From an uncultured bacterium (GTDB lineage Bacteria; Bacillota_I; Bacilli_A; RF39; UBA660): DNA of 43,737 bases. A program made the position numbers and the translations under genes. The stretch is from NCBI GenBank assembly GCA_946560065.1, contig CAMNUE010000013.1, positions 1-43,737 of the forward strand, in the 5' to 3' direction. Below, piece by piece: positions 1 through 7,075 of the stretch (position 1 is its first letter; the number at the start of each line of letters is the position of its first letter). The notes under the pieces are model-generated. The model was given only the letters and a program-made list of their open reading frames with translations. It was not told the origin of the DNA and did not search any database.

Positions 1-55
1 ATGTATGTATGTATGTATGTATGTATGTATGTATGTATGTATGTATGTATGTATG
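1..55. repeat. (ATGT)n tetranucleotide microsatellite, about 13.75 copies
   Basis: A perfect 4-bp repeat runs from the first base to position 55. Every frame reads through it as a Met-Tyr-Val-Cys repeat, so a gain or loss of one unit would shift the frame of any gene crossing it. After the repeat, frame 1 stays open to a TAG at 166-168 and frame 3 to a TAA at 186-188; frame 2 stops at 119-121. Such repeats are classical slipped-strand phase-variation sites. However, this one touches the window edge, so a contig-end artefact cannot be excluded. Confidence 0.85.
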
Positions 56-96
56 GGACGCTTACGCGTCTTTTGGGGCAATCAAAAAAGAAATCA

Positions 97-160
97 GAGA
101 GGAGGTGTGCTTATTATTTAAGCATATCTTCTTTTTATATACCTCTTGCAAAGGAGGTAA
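97..160 (+). promoter_or_regulatory. Leader with two Shine-Dalgarno sequences and overlapping hairpins before the tail genes
   Basis: Two strong SD cores are visible, GGAGGT at 101-106 and AAGGAGGT at 151-158. The first core can pair with ACCTC at 141-145, and a perfect 6-bp inverted repeat (TGCTTA/TAAGCA, 108-113 and 119-124) lies between. No good ORF of its own follows the first SD. It may be the end of an upstream gene or an RNA structure controlling the tail genes. Only the pairing potential is seen; function is inference. Confidence 0.35.
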
Positions 161-180
161 TAAGTTAGTAGGTGGTTTAA

Positions 181-603
181 TTGAATAAATCAATTAAATT
201 ACAAAATAATATTTACTTAGATAGCACAAGTGTTGTTCACAAAAAGGAAAGTTTAAATAATTTGTTAGAAAATCTAAAGCCAGTATTATTATTCGATAAT
301 TCTGCTGGTGCAGTGAATGGTGAAATAAAAGAAAATGGAACTACTGCAAATTTCTCTAGCTATAAGTTTGTAGAAATATATACTTCACTAAATACTATTA
401 TTAAAATGTATAATCCAAATGGAAAAACTGGTGTCACAACTGCATGGGGCTGGGGAGATACAATATACATTTATAGAATGGCAGTATCATGTAATAACTC
501 TACATTTACAACAAAAAATGAAGATGTATATATCTATAATGGCGGAGCAGTAGGACATAGAACAGCAACCTATAAAGTGTTTCAAATAATTGGATATAAG
601 TAA
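181..603 (+). CDS. Phage tail/appendage protein, paralogue 1 of 3
   Basis: 140 residues, starting at TTG 181, about 6 nt after a GGTGG ribosome-binding stretch. Residues 1-25 carry a tag (KSIKLQNNIYLDSTSVVHKK) that recurs almost unchanged at the start of the next two genes, so it probably docks these proteins to a common structure. The rest is a beta-rich, Gly/Asn/Thr-rich module ending in FQIIGYK, the kind of variable receptor-binding or decoration module seen near phage lysis genes. No signal peptide or membrane segment is present. It stands just before the holin-endolysin cassette, the usual place for late tail genes. The family is not recognised with certainty; a head-fibre or baseplate accessory role is also possible. 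Confidence 0.6.
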   Translation: MNKSIKLQNNIYLDSTSVVHKKESLNNLLENLKPVLLFDNSAGAVNGEIKENGTTANFSSYKFVEIYTSLNTIIKMYNPNGKTGVTTAWGWGDTIYIYRMAVSCNNSTFTTKNEDVYIYNGGAVGHRTATYKVFQIIGYK

Positions 604-623
604 ATACGAAAACTTAGTATAAA

Positions 624-1127
624 ATGAGTAAAAGTATTAAATTTAAAAATGCTACTTATTTAGATAGTTCGAGTATCACACACAAAAAAAGAACGCTAAA
701 AGCAATTCTTGATTGGAGATACAATACATTTACAAATAGTAAAGGAACAATAATAAAAATTGGAAATGGTTATACTATATTACCTTTCGATACAAGTGAC
801 AATCCAAACAGTAAACTAATAATTCAATCAAACGGTACCATTAAAATAGGAAGTGGAATAAGTCGAATAAGAATTAGTGGATCATGCTCATTGTCAGTTG
901 TAAATGATTATGATTTAAGAAGATTATCAGTTTTCAAAAATGACACAATAGTGAATAGAACACAAATGTATTACAATCATTATCATTCTTTTACTTTAAA
1001 TCCTAAATGCATAAGTGTTAAAGAAAATGATATTATTTCTCTTAAATTTACTGGAGAAAAAGTAAATAGTGCTGAAATACCAATGACAACAGAAATTACG
1101 CATTTAACTATCGAAATAATTGCTTAA
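624..1127 (+). CDS. Phage tail/appendage protein, paralogue 2 of 3
   Basis: 167 residues. It begins with the shared tag (KSIKFKNATYLDSSSITHKK). The C-terminal two thirds resemble the third paralogue rather than the first: both have a segment of the form I-K-I-G-x-G-I-x-x-I-x-I-S-G (here about residues 72-86) and a later V-K-E-N-D-I-I-S-L segment. This pattern suggests a jelly-roll (C1q/TNF-like) module as in many phage fibre tips. The start ATG lies 20 nt after the previous stop and has no good SD, so translation may depend on re-initiation. Domain assignment is inference from pattern only. Confidence 0.6.
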   Translation: MSKSIKFKNATYLDSSSITHKKRTLKAILDWRYNTFTNSKGTIIKIGNGYTILPFDTSDNPNSKLIIQSNGTIKIGSGISRIRISGSCSLSVVNDYDLRRLSVFKNDTIVNRTQMYYNHYHSFTLNPKCISVKENDIISLKFTGEKVNSAEIPMTTEITHLTIEIIA

Positions 1128-1146
1128 ATATTGAGCCTAAAAATAT

Positions 1147-1611
1147 ATGGCTAAATCTATTAAATTAGAAGATAATATATATTTAGATACAATCTCTATT
1201 CATAGAGATATTATAAGCGTTGGACTTAGCAGTACTAAAACGAATATAAATGCAGAAAAGTTCACAATTAATTTTGATACTTGTGTACAAGTAGGGAAAA
1301 AACTTAGCTTGGAAAATGGCAAAGTGAAGATTGGAAAAAATGTAAAAAAAGTTTTAGTAAGTGGTAACGCATTTATTGATACACCTAAAGCTGAAAATTA
1401 TTTGTGGCTTTTTATCATGAAAAATAGTTCATATGTTGCAAGCAATTTGACAGCTGGAGGTATGATATATAAATCTTCATCAATAGCTCCTAGGTTAATA
1501 GAGGTAAAGGAGGGAGATTTAATAAGTATGTTAATAGATACTACAGCAGGTCTACCGTACAGCATAAGAGGTGGATATCCAATCAACATGACTGTACAGG
1601 TAGTAGAATAA
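1147..1611 (+). CDS. Phage tail/appendage protein, paralogue 3 of 3
   Basis: 154 residues with the shared N-terminal tag (KSIKLEDNIYLDTISIHRD), then a beta-rich module with NGKVKIGKNVKKVLVSGNAF and a later LIEVKEGDLISM segment matching paralogue 2. The ATG follows the previous stop by 19 nt with no clear SD, as for paralogue 2. The next gene (holin) has its own GGAGGA site just after this stop. The three genes look like products of duplication followed by exchange of the distal module, which would broaden or switch receptor range. No enzyme motif is seen. Confidence 0.6.
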   Translation: MAKSIKLEDNIYLDTISIHRDIISVGLSSTKTNINAEKFTINFDTCVQVGKKLSLENGKVKIGKNVKKVLVSGNAFIDTPKAENYLWLFIMKNSSYVASNLTAGGMIYKSSSIAPRLIEVKEGDLISMLIDTTAGLPYSIRGGYPINMTVQVVE

Positions 1612-1623
1612 TAAGGAGGAAGA

Positions 1624-2022
1624 ATGGAAAAATTTAATATTAATCTAATTATAGGTACACTAACAACAAGTATAGTGTATTTTTTAGGTGGTTGGGATAT
1701 TGCTTTGCAAACACTTTTAATAGTGATTGTATTAGATTACCTTACTGGTATATGTAAGTCTATTTATAATAAAAAAATAAATAGTACAGTAGGTCTTAAA
1801 GGAATAATGAAAAAGGTGGGGTACTTAATAGTAGTTACACTTGCTGTTCTTTTAGACAAAATAACTGGCAATACTGGAGCAATACGAACTATAGTTATAT
1901 ATTTTTTCGTAGCAAACGAAGGAATATCAATACTAGAAAATTGGGGTGGAATGAATTTGCCATTGCCAAAAAAGATATTTGAAATATTAGAACAATTAAG
2001 AAATGAAAACGATCCTAAGTAA
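1624..2022 (+). CDS. Phage holin (toxin secretion/phage lysis holin family)
   Basis: 132 residues with three or four membrane segments (about residues 8-25, 26-45, 66-84, 86-104) and a charged C-terminus ending in LEQLRNENDPK. The pattern WDIALQTLLIVIVLDYLTGI, then a basic loop with TVGLKGIMKKVGYLIVV, and later VANEGISILENWGGMNLPLP is characteristic of the phage_holin_4 family. The protein would form membrane lesions that release the endolysin encoded downstream. The ATG is preceded by AAGGAGGAAG. A hairpin terminator overlaps the stop codon, so part of the late transcript may end here. Confidence 0.9.
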   Translation: MEKFNINLIIGTLTTSIVYFLGGWDIALQTLLIVIVLDYLTGICKSIYNKKINSTVGLKGIMKKVGYLIVVTLAVLLDKITGNTGAIRTIVIYFFVANEGISILENWGGMNLPLPKKIFEILEQLRNENDPK

Positions 2023-2041
2023 ATAGGATTGTTTTTATTTT
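2008..2041 (+). terminator. Rho-independent terminator at the holin stop
   Basis: AACGATCCTA (2008-2017) pairs with TAGGATTGTT (2024-2033), a 10-bp stem with one G-U pair and a 6-nt loop that contains most of the holin stop codon. A T-rich run follows. It sits between holin and endolysin and may set their ratio. Confidence 0.7.
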
Positions 2042-2061
2042 TAAAAAAAGGAGAGAGAAAA

Positions 2062-2208
2062 ATGGAACAAGAAATTAATCAAGAAGAAATTTATTTAGAG
2101 GAAGAGAAAGAATTACAAGAGGCTACAAAACAAGAAGGAATAGATGAAGAAGAAGAGAAAAGATTGTATGAAGAATATTTAGCAAAGGCTGGTGAAACTA
2201 ATGATTAG
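2062..2208 (+). CDS. Small, highly charged protein between holin and endolysin
   Basis: 48 residues from ATG 2062, with AAAGGAGAGAG upstream. It is dominated by Glu, Lys and Gln, with a single predicted amphipathic helix or coiled coil, few hydrophobic residues and no membrane segment. It overlaps the endolysin start by 8 nt, which suggests translational coupling in the lysis cassette. Small ORFs at this place in phages can be anti-holins or chaperones, but this one lacks the membrane segment of a typical anti-holin. The function is unknown. Reading frame, SD and position support that it is real. Confidence 0.65.
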   Translation: MEQEINQEEIYLEEEKELQEATKQEGIDEEEEKRLYEEYLAKAGETND

Positions 2209-2947
2209 TTTAGAAAAGTTTATTTCAAAGTACACGGGTTCTAGAGCAGGAGTACCTTGGGGTTATACAGGACAATGTGTTTCATTAGTACAAAGATACT
2301 TAAATGAATGTTTAGGGTTTGATATGCATCCAAGAGGAAATGCCAAAGATTGGGTTAATACTTTAATAAATGAGGGGATTGCTCAAAAAGTTAATGGTAC
2401 TCCTCAAAGAGGAGATATTATTGTTTATGGTTCTTCTTATGGTGGTGGTTATGGACACGTTGGGATTGCTGTAGGTAATGGAAATATATTCGACCAAAAT
2501 AATTCTTCACATAATAGTGGAGCAGCAGGGCAAATGAGATTATTCGGTATTTACACAATTATGAGACCATACAAGAAACCTATTTACGATCAACCAGTAT
2601 ACAATAAAGCAGACCAAATATTATATCCAGGAAGTAAAGTTAGATTTAATGGTATATTCAGAGTTGATGCAATAGATGTTAAAAATAATTTATTTGGCAG
2701 TAATGCCTTGACTGGAGCACGAACAAAATCATACCACTGGATTCCAAGTGGTCCATTTACAGAAGTTAATTCGCAAGGTGATTCAAGTAGTCAGGATCAA
2801 ATTTTATATGTTGGAGATTTAGTAAAAAATGATACTATATATAATGTTGAGGCAATTTCAATTAGAACTAATTCTGCTAAACTAAATATAAATGGTAGAA
2901 TGGTATGGATATTCTCTAAATATTTATATGAAGTATCAAATAATTAA
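2201..2947 (+). CDS. Phage endolysin, CHAP domain plus two wall-binding repeats
   Basis: 248 residues. The CHAP (NlpC/P60-superfamily) amidase/peptidase domain covers about residues 1-135, with catalytic Cys26 in GYTGQCVSLVQ and His86 in GYGHVGIAV. Two similar C-terminal units of about 50 residues follow (each starting QILY-x-G), resembling SH3b-type cell-wall-binding repeats. It would cut peptidoglycan after the holin opens the membrane. ATG 2201 is chosen because GGTGA lies at optimal distance; an in-frame GTG at 2192 overlaps that site. No signal peptide, as expected for holin-dependent export. Confidence 0.9.
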   Translation: MISLEKFISKYTGSRAGVPWGYTGQCVSLVQRYLNECLGFDMHPRGNAKDWVNTLINEGIAQKVNGTPQRGDIIVYGSSYGGGYGHVGIAVGNGNIFDQNNSSHNSGAAGQMRLFGIYTIMRPYKKPIYDQPVYNKADQILYPGSKVRFNGIFRVDAIDVKNNLFGSNALTGARTKSYHWIPSGPFTEVNSQGDSSSQDQILYVGDLVKNDTIYNVEAISIRTNSAKLNINGRMVWIFSKYLYEVSNN

Positions 2948-3032
2948 AATTGTAGCAATCTTTTAATTTAACTCTAATAAATAGAAGAAAATTGTAATTT
3001 TCTGTAATATAAATTTAAAAATTCAAATGAAA

Positions 3033-3079
3033 AAGGCTCTCAATTCACTAAATTGGTGATTTGCAGAGCTTCTTTTTTT
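3033..3079 (+). terminator. Terminator after the endolysin
   Basis: A long imperfect hairpin: AAGGCTCT pairs with AGAGCTT through one bulge, and CAATTCAC with GTGATTTG with mismatches, followed by seven T residues at 3073-3079. It marks the end of the late phage transcript. Confidence 0.75.
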
Positions 3080-3112
3080 GTGCAATAATGTGTCGTGAAA
3101 GGGGGAATAATC

Positions 3113-3286
3113 ATGTATAGAACTAGAATCTTAAATGAAAAAGAAATTGAAGAATTTAATAATAGATATAATACTAATTATACATCTATACTAATAAAAC
3201 AAGAAAATAGAAAATATTATGCTATAGTTGAATGCGATGTCAAAATTAAGATGTACGAAAAAGAAGTACTAAACTATTTTAAATAG
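3113..3286 (+). CDS. Small hypothetical protein at the prophage edge
   Basis: 57 residues from ATG 3113, preceded by a strong GGGGG ribosome-binding stretch at 3101-3105. An in-frame GTG at 3095 would place the SD inside the gene. The protein has alternating hydrophobic and charged residues (MYRTRILNEKEIEEFNNRYN) and no membrane segment; I do not recognise it. The N-terminal half could be a helix followed by beta strands. Its stop lies inside the hairpin shared with the convergent HNH gene. Confidence 0.55.
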   Translation: MYRTRILNEKEIEEFNNRYNTNYTSILIKQENRKYYAIVECDVKIKMYEKEVLNYFK

Positions 3287-3305
3287 CTAGTACTTCTTAT
3301 ATTTT
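3261..3305 (+). terminator. Terminator between the convergent small ORF and HNH gene
   Basis: A perfect 11-bp inverted repeat (AAGAAGTACTA at 3261-3271, TAGTACTTCTT at 3288-3298) is followed on the plus strand by ATATTTTTG. The hairpin spans both convergent stop codons, so it ends the plus transcript while lying in the 3' end of the HNH gene. Confidence 0.75.
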
Positions 3306-3616
3306 TGATTGTTTATGTTCCAATCTTCTCCATAGATGGATTTCATGTATTTTGTAATAACACTTAATATATATTCTTTTTCTTTTTTAGTTCCATTATC
3401 AAATTTGTAATGACAATCATTTTGTGTTAATCTAGTACATAGAGTAACTACATTAGTTTCTATACCTAATCCACCTTTACTACGAGATAAGATGTGAGCA
3501 TTAGGCATAACATTATAATTATTGCCACAGACTACACAACAGCCATTGTCTCTTTCAAATACTTTCTTTTTTACTGACATTGGAATATCAGTTGCTTTAC
3601 TTCTTTTCGATTTCAT
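3287..3616 (-). CDS. HNH endonuclease, phage type
   Basis: 109 residues. It has a CxxC pair (CCVVCGNNYNVMPNAHILSR) in which NAH provides the first HNH histidine, and later CTRLTQNDCHYKFDNG with the second metal-binding half. This is the compact HNH nuclease often encoded in phage packaging regions or as a free-standing homing nuclease. Here it is alone and opposite to the lysis genes at the prophage border. The start ATG has GAGGT as SD, and that SD lies inside a perfect palindrome. Function as a DNA nuclease is family knowledge; its target is unknown. Confidence 0.85.
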   Translation of the reverse strand: MKSKRSKATDIPMSVKKKVFERDNGCCVVCGNNYNVMPNAHILSRSKGGLGIETNVVTLCTRLTQNDCHYKFDNGTKKEKEYILSVITKYMKSIYGEDWNINNQKYKKY

Positions 3617-3617
3617 T

Positions 3618-3641
3618 TTAATACCTCAATTTAGGTATTAA
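3618..3641 (-). promoter_or_regulatory. Palindrome covering the HNH ribosome-binding site
   Basis: TTAATACCT (3618-3626) and AGGTATTAA (3633-3641) are perfect 9-bp arms around a 6-nt loop. On the minus strand the second-encountered arm contains the GAGGT that serves the HNH start at 3616. It could be a repressor operator or an SD-sequestering hairpin. Confidence 0.5.
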
Positions 3642-3678
3642 TAGATAAAAAATTACCTAATAATTACATAATACTTTT

Positions 3679-3729
3679 TTCAAAATGAACAAAAATCATT
3701 TTGAATAATATGAAATAGAATGTTATAAT
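3679..3729 (+). promoter_or_regulatory. Sigma-A-type promoter with dyad operator candidate
   Basis: -35 TTGAAT (3701-3706), a 17-nt spacer and extended -10 TGTTATAAT (TATAAT at 3724-3729). The -35 overlaps a perfect 10-bp dyad (TTCAAAATGA at 3679-3688 and TCATTTTGAA at 3696-3705). There is no T-run after the dyad, so an operator is more likely than a terminator. Confidence 0.65.
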
Positions 3730-3735
3730 ATATTT

Positions 3736-3855
3736 GTAAATCAAAGGTTATAAAACTAATGTAGGTAGACAAAATTTTCCTGTCTTCCCGACCATTTGGA
3801 AAGTACTTCTTTTGAAGTTAAATGCTATATACTAGAAAGTTCTAGTATTTTTTTT
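3736..3855 (+). ncRNA. Candidate small RNA with three hairpins
   Basis: From the predicted start near 3736 to the T-run at 3848-3855 there is about 120 nt with no ORF. Three hairpins can be drawn. One pairs AGACA (3767-3771) with TGTCT (3781-3785), extended by GG/CC and GT/AC pairs. The second is ACTTC-TTTT-GAAGT (3805-3818). The third is a terminator stem, ATACTAGA/TCTAGTAT. Promoter, structure and terminator make an independent transcript likely. It does not match an RNA family that I recognise (not SRP, 6S, tmRNA or a tRNA). Confidence 0.5.
3829..3855 (+). terminator. Strong terminator of the candidate small RNA
   Basis: Perfect 8-bp stem ATACTAGA (3829-3836) with TCTAGTAT (3841-3848), tetraloop AAGT, followed by an unbroken run of eight T residues. 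Confidence 0.85.
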
Positions 3856-3894
3856 GTTTTTGATTGCTTTCTTCTTTTTTAATATGTTATCATG

Positions 3895-3924
3895 TTGTTA
3901 TAGTAGTAGAGATTGTAGGATAAT
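3895..3924 (+). promoter_or_regulatory. Probable promoter of the surface-matrix operon
   Basis: TTGTTA (3895-3900), an 18-nt spacer and GATAAT (3919-3924), about 30 bp before the first gene. Moderate match to a housekeeping promoter. Confidence 0.4.
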
Positions 3925-3954
3925 TTATCTCTAAGAAAGATAAGGAATAGTTTT

Positions 3955-6900
3955 ATGATTGAGAAAATTAAAGGTAGAAGAGTTTTTAGTAGGTATAGAC
4001 GTTTTAGAAAAAAACATACGACTTTTTGTACATTTTTGTTATGTTGTATGCTTGTTTTTTTGATTAATTTTGGAGTTTCTAGTATATTTGGTGTAAATAT
4101 AATGAAAACTGGTGCAACTAAGTTTTTGACTTCAATAGGTATTTATACGGAAGAAATTCCTAGTGTTACACTTAATTCTGATAATTTTAGTGATCCTGGT
4201 TCATGGCAAATTGGTAAGTCTGCAGAATGGACAGGAGTTGGAAAGGCTCAGGTTAAGTTTGATGTTAAGACTGTTGTTGATACTGCTGAAGTTAAAAGAG
4301 ATGTTATTTTGGTTCTTGACATTTCGGGTAGTATGACAGGTTCTAGACTTTCCATGATGAAGCAAGATACCAAAGAGTTAATTAGTTATATCTTGGGTAC
4401 TGAGGGAAGCAGAGTAGCCTTAATTACTTTTGATACTACTTCAACTATTATGTCGAATTTTACTGATAATGCTAGTGATTTGTTAGGTTTTGTAGATGGA
4501 CTTGAAGAGAGAAACTGTACTAATTATTATGCAGGATTGGCGAACGTTAGTAAGGTTTTAGAAGGTTATGAAAGAAGAGAAGACTGTGAACTTGTCACTT
4601 TGTTTTTAACTGATGGTTATCCAAATATTGATACACCAAATCAAGTTGGCCAATACCATATTTTAAAAGATAAGTATCCATATATGGTAATTAATGGTAT
4701 TCAGTATGAAATGGGTAAAGAAATGGTTAAGGAATTAGCTGAGATTACAGATAATCAATTTGCTGCTGATATGGAAAATTTGGGTAATGTTTTATATGCG
4801 GCTAGTGTTGATCCTAAGTATTTTGAAAAGTTTGTAATAACTGACTATGTTGAAGATGAACTTTGGACAGTTAAAGATATTAATTCAATAAAAGTAGATA
4901 AGGGTAGTGTTAGATTAGAAGAGGAAGATGGAGGTCAAAAAATTGTTTGGAATCTTTTAAATATTCCATTTATGACTGGAGAAGCAGCTACCATGACTAT
5001 TGATATAGAGCTTAAAGAAGAATACCTTGGTGGTGAAGGTTTTTATCCAACAAATAAGGGAGAAGATGTTACTTCAAAAGTTAATGATAAGTCTGAAGAT
5101 AAATTTACGTCTACAAAGACTCCTGTTTTGAAAGCCAATTATCTTGTTACCTATAATTCTAATTTACCTGCTAAATGTGGTAATTCAACTGAAGAGTCTG
5201 AAAAACATTATGCATTTGAGAATGTTACTAAACGTAGTGAAGGTCCGGAATGTAGTGGTTATCAGTTTAAAGGTTGGGAAATTGTTGATGACGGTGTTAA
5301 GAAAGTTAATAGTGATGTATTTGTAATGCCAACTAAGGATATTATGCTTAGAGGCGTTTGGTCTAAGGTAGCGGTTGATAAGTCTATGATTGGCACTGTA
5401 AAAGAAAAAGCAAATTTATATGATATTGTAATGAATGATTCTGATTCAGGAAATTATGCTCGTAAATATTCTGGTGGTACAAGTTCCATTAATGGAAATC
5501 AAAATGTTTATTATTACTATGATGCAGCAGCTTCTAATAATGTAATATTTGGAAATTATTGTTGGAAGATTGTTAGAACTACTGATACAGGCGGAGTAAA
5601 AATGATTTATAATGGTGTTCCAAGTGAAGACGGTAAATGTAATAATACTGGAGCAGCTGCTCAATTAACTGGAGAGCAGATGGGGACTTCATCTGATACA
5701 AGTGGTTTTGCAAGTGATAATTATTTTTCTAATACGTCACCCGCTAATGTTGGGTATATGTTTGATTCATCATATAATGTTTCAACTAAGGATATGTCTA
5801 GTAGTGTTTTAGAAATTCCTACTGAAGATGTTGACTATTCAGTTTATACAAATATTGTAAATTCTTCTGTGGATTCTAGTGGCAATAGTACTGAGTTTGT
5901 TTATGATGATTCTACTAAGAAATGGACAAGTTCTAATCATAGTGATGGTTCAACAAGTGAAATTACTTTCTCAGTAAATGCTGATGGTTTATACTTCATT
6001 AATTATCAAATGTCTAGTGAATCTGGATACGATAAGGCAACATTCTATGTAGATGGTGTCCAAAAAGGAACATTTAGTGGTAGCGAAAAAGGTACTTTGA
6101 GATTAGAAAATATTACGACTAGTAATGTGATAAAAGTTGTATATTCTAAGGATTCTTCGGGTTCCACTGGTAGTGATACAGTTACTTTTGGACTTTCACA
6201 ACAGGTAGAGGGAGAAGTGATTGATAATAGATGGAGTTATGGTAATTCTTTCAAATATGAAGATGGAGTTTATACTTTAGTTGATTCTAAAAAAGTTGAC
6301 TTTGTCAATGAGTCCGGAGAGTTGGCTAATCATCATTATACATGTTTTAATACTGAAGGTACTTGTAGTAGTCTTGCTTATATATATCGTGCAGATGAAA
6401 AAAGAGCATTTATTATCTATGTAAAAGGTGACGAAGATATTGAGAATGCTTTAGATAATATGATTTATACTAAGGCTAATAAAGAAAATTCTGCTATTAA
6501 AACTGCTATTGATACTTGGTATCTTAATAATATGGTTCCTTACACGGATTATTTAGAGGATGCAGTATGGTGTAATAATCGTAAAGTTAATAGACCTGGT
6601 GGATGGAATCCAAATGGTGGAAATATTACAACTACTAGTGGGGATATGTATTTTATTTCTCAATCTACTTCTAATGATTTGAGTTGCCCTAATATGACTG
6701 ATAAATTTACAACAAAAACTGAAAATGGAAATGGAGCTTTGACTTATCCTGTTGGTTTAATAACTAAGCAAGAGGTTGGTTTAGCAGGACCTGCAATTTG
6801 GTCGGGTAGTACATATTGGACGATGACACCTTTCTATTTCGTACAACAAAATGCATGTGATTTCATTGCGGATAGTTCACAAAGTTATGGTGTTCGTTAT

Positions 6901-7020
6901 TGGTGCTCTGTTATGGGGGCTCAAGGAGTACGTCCTACTATTTCTATTCGTTCTGGTATTAAGACTGGTGAAGGTGATGGTAGTGCAGATTATCCTTATA
7001 AAATAAGCATGGATAATTAA
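3955..7020 (+). CDS. Giant VWA-domain surface protein with InlB-like repeat and split lectin-like domain
   Basis: 1021 residues; ATG with AAGGA at good spacing. A basic N-terminus is followed by one hydrophobic segment (about 25-46), acting as signal or anchor. The VWA domain (about 116-285) has an intact MIDAS: Asp122-x-Ser124-x-Ser126, Thr189 and Asp220-Gly221. An InlB/SHIRT-like strand repeat follows (about 395-471, ending in GYQFKGW...FVMPTKDIMLRGVW). Next is a Cys-containing module (YCWKIVRTTDTGGVKMIYNG, about 535-555), a beta-sandwich insert (about 625-750), and the module's other half ending in YWTMTP...GVRPTISIR. There is no LPXTG or C-terminal membrane segment. It resembles pilus-tip or adhesin proteins. 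First gene of the operon and paralogue of the gene at 17083. Confidence 0.85.
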   Translation: MIEKIKGRRVFSRYRRFRKKHTTFCTFLLCCMLVFLINFGVSSIFGVNIMKTGATKFLTSIGIYTEEIPSVTLNSDNFSDPGSWQIGKSAEWTGVGKAQVKFDVKTVVDTAEVKRDVILVLDISGSMTGSRLSMMKQDTKELISYILGTEGSRVALITFDTTSTIMSNFTDNASDLLGFVDGLEERNCTNYYAGLANVSKVLEGYERREDCELVTLFLTDGYPNIDTPNQVGQYHILKDKYPYMVINGIQYEMGKEMVKELAEITDNQFAADMENLGNVLYAASVDPKYFEKFVITDYVEDELWTVKDINSIKVDKGSVRLEEEDGGQKIVWNLLNIPFMTGEAATMTIDIELKEEYLGGEGFYPTNKGEDVTSKVNDKSEDKFTSTKTPVLKANYLVTYNSNLPAKCGNSTEESEKHYAFENVTKRSEGPECSGYQFKGWEIVDDGVKKVNSDVFVMPTKDIMLRGVWSKVAVDKSMIGTVKEKANLYDIVMNDSDSGNYARKYSGGTSSINGNQNVYYYYDAAASNNVIFGNYCWKIVRTTDTGGVKMIYNGVPSEDGKCNNTGAAAQLTGEQMGTSSDTSGFASDNYFSNTSPANVGYMFDSSYNVSTKDMSSSVLEIPTEDVDYSVYTNIVNSSVDSSGNSTEFVYDDSTKKWTSSNHSDGSTSEITFSVNADGLYFINYQMSSESGYDKATFYVDGVQKGTFSGSEKGTLRLENITTSNVIKVVYSKDSSGSTGSDTVTFGLSQQVEGEVIDNRWSYGNSFKYEDGVYTLVDSKKVDFVNESGELANHHYTCFNTEGTCSSLAYIYRADEKRAFIIYVKGDEDIENALDNMIYTKANKENSAIKTAIDTWYLNNMVPYTDYLEDAVWCNNRKVNRPGGWNPNGGNITTTSGDMYFISQSTSNDLSCPNMTDKFTTKTENGNGALTYPVGLITKQEVGLAGPAIWSGSTYWTMTPFYFVQQNACDFIADSSQSYGVRYWCSVMGAQGVRPTISIRSGIKTGEGDGSADYPYKISMDN

Positions 7021-7039
7021 TATTCTAGGGGGTTTTGGT

Positions 7040-7075
7040 ATGACTTATATTTTTGGTGGTGAAGAAAATGAATAA
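7040..7075 (+). CDS. Possible 11-residue leader peptide overlapping the next start
   Basis: ATG 7040 opens a short frame (MTYIFGGEENE) after a run of six G residues (7027-7032) that makes a strong SD. Its stop (7073-7075) overlaps the start ATG at 7068. This would couple translation of the next gene to ribosomes finishing the peptide. It is too short to be certain; the G-run may be incidental. Confidence 0.25.
   Translation: MTYIFGGEENE

Larger units (their letters stand above)
3617..3954. other. 338-bp protein-free interval between prophage and surface operon
   Basis: No ORF of coding character is seen on either strand. The interval holds the HNH operator-like palindrome, a 10-bp dyad over a promoter, a probable small RNA with its own terminator, and a weaker promoter for the next gene. 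It is also the natural place for a prophage attachment site, but the partner site is outside this window. Confidence 0.7.

Noticed and set aside
3617..3954. tRNA, tmRNA or SRP RNA at the prophage border
   Set aside because: No cloverleaf, CCA end, tag ORF or SRP core was found; the structure is three simple hairpins.
1..3954. Prophage attachment site repeat
   Set aside because: Only one prophage end is present, so a direct repeat pair cannot be shown.
5144..5326. 60-residue ORF inside the first VWA gene
   Set aside because: Shadow frame of the InlB-like repeat region without start signals.
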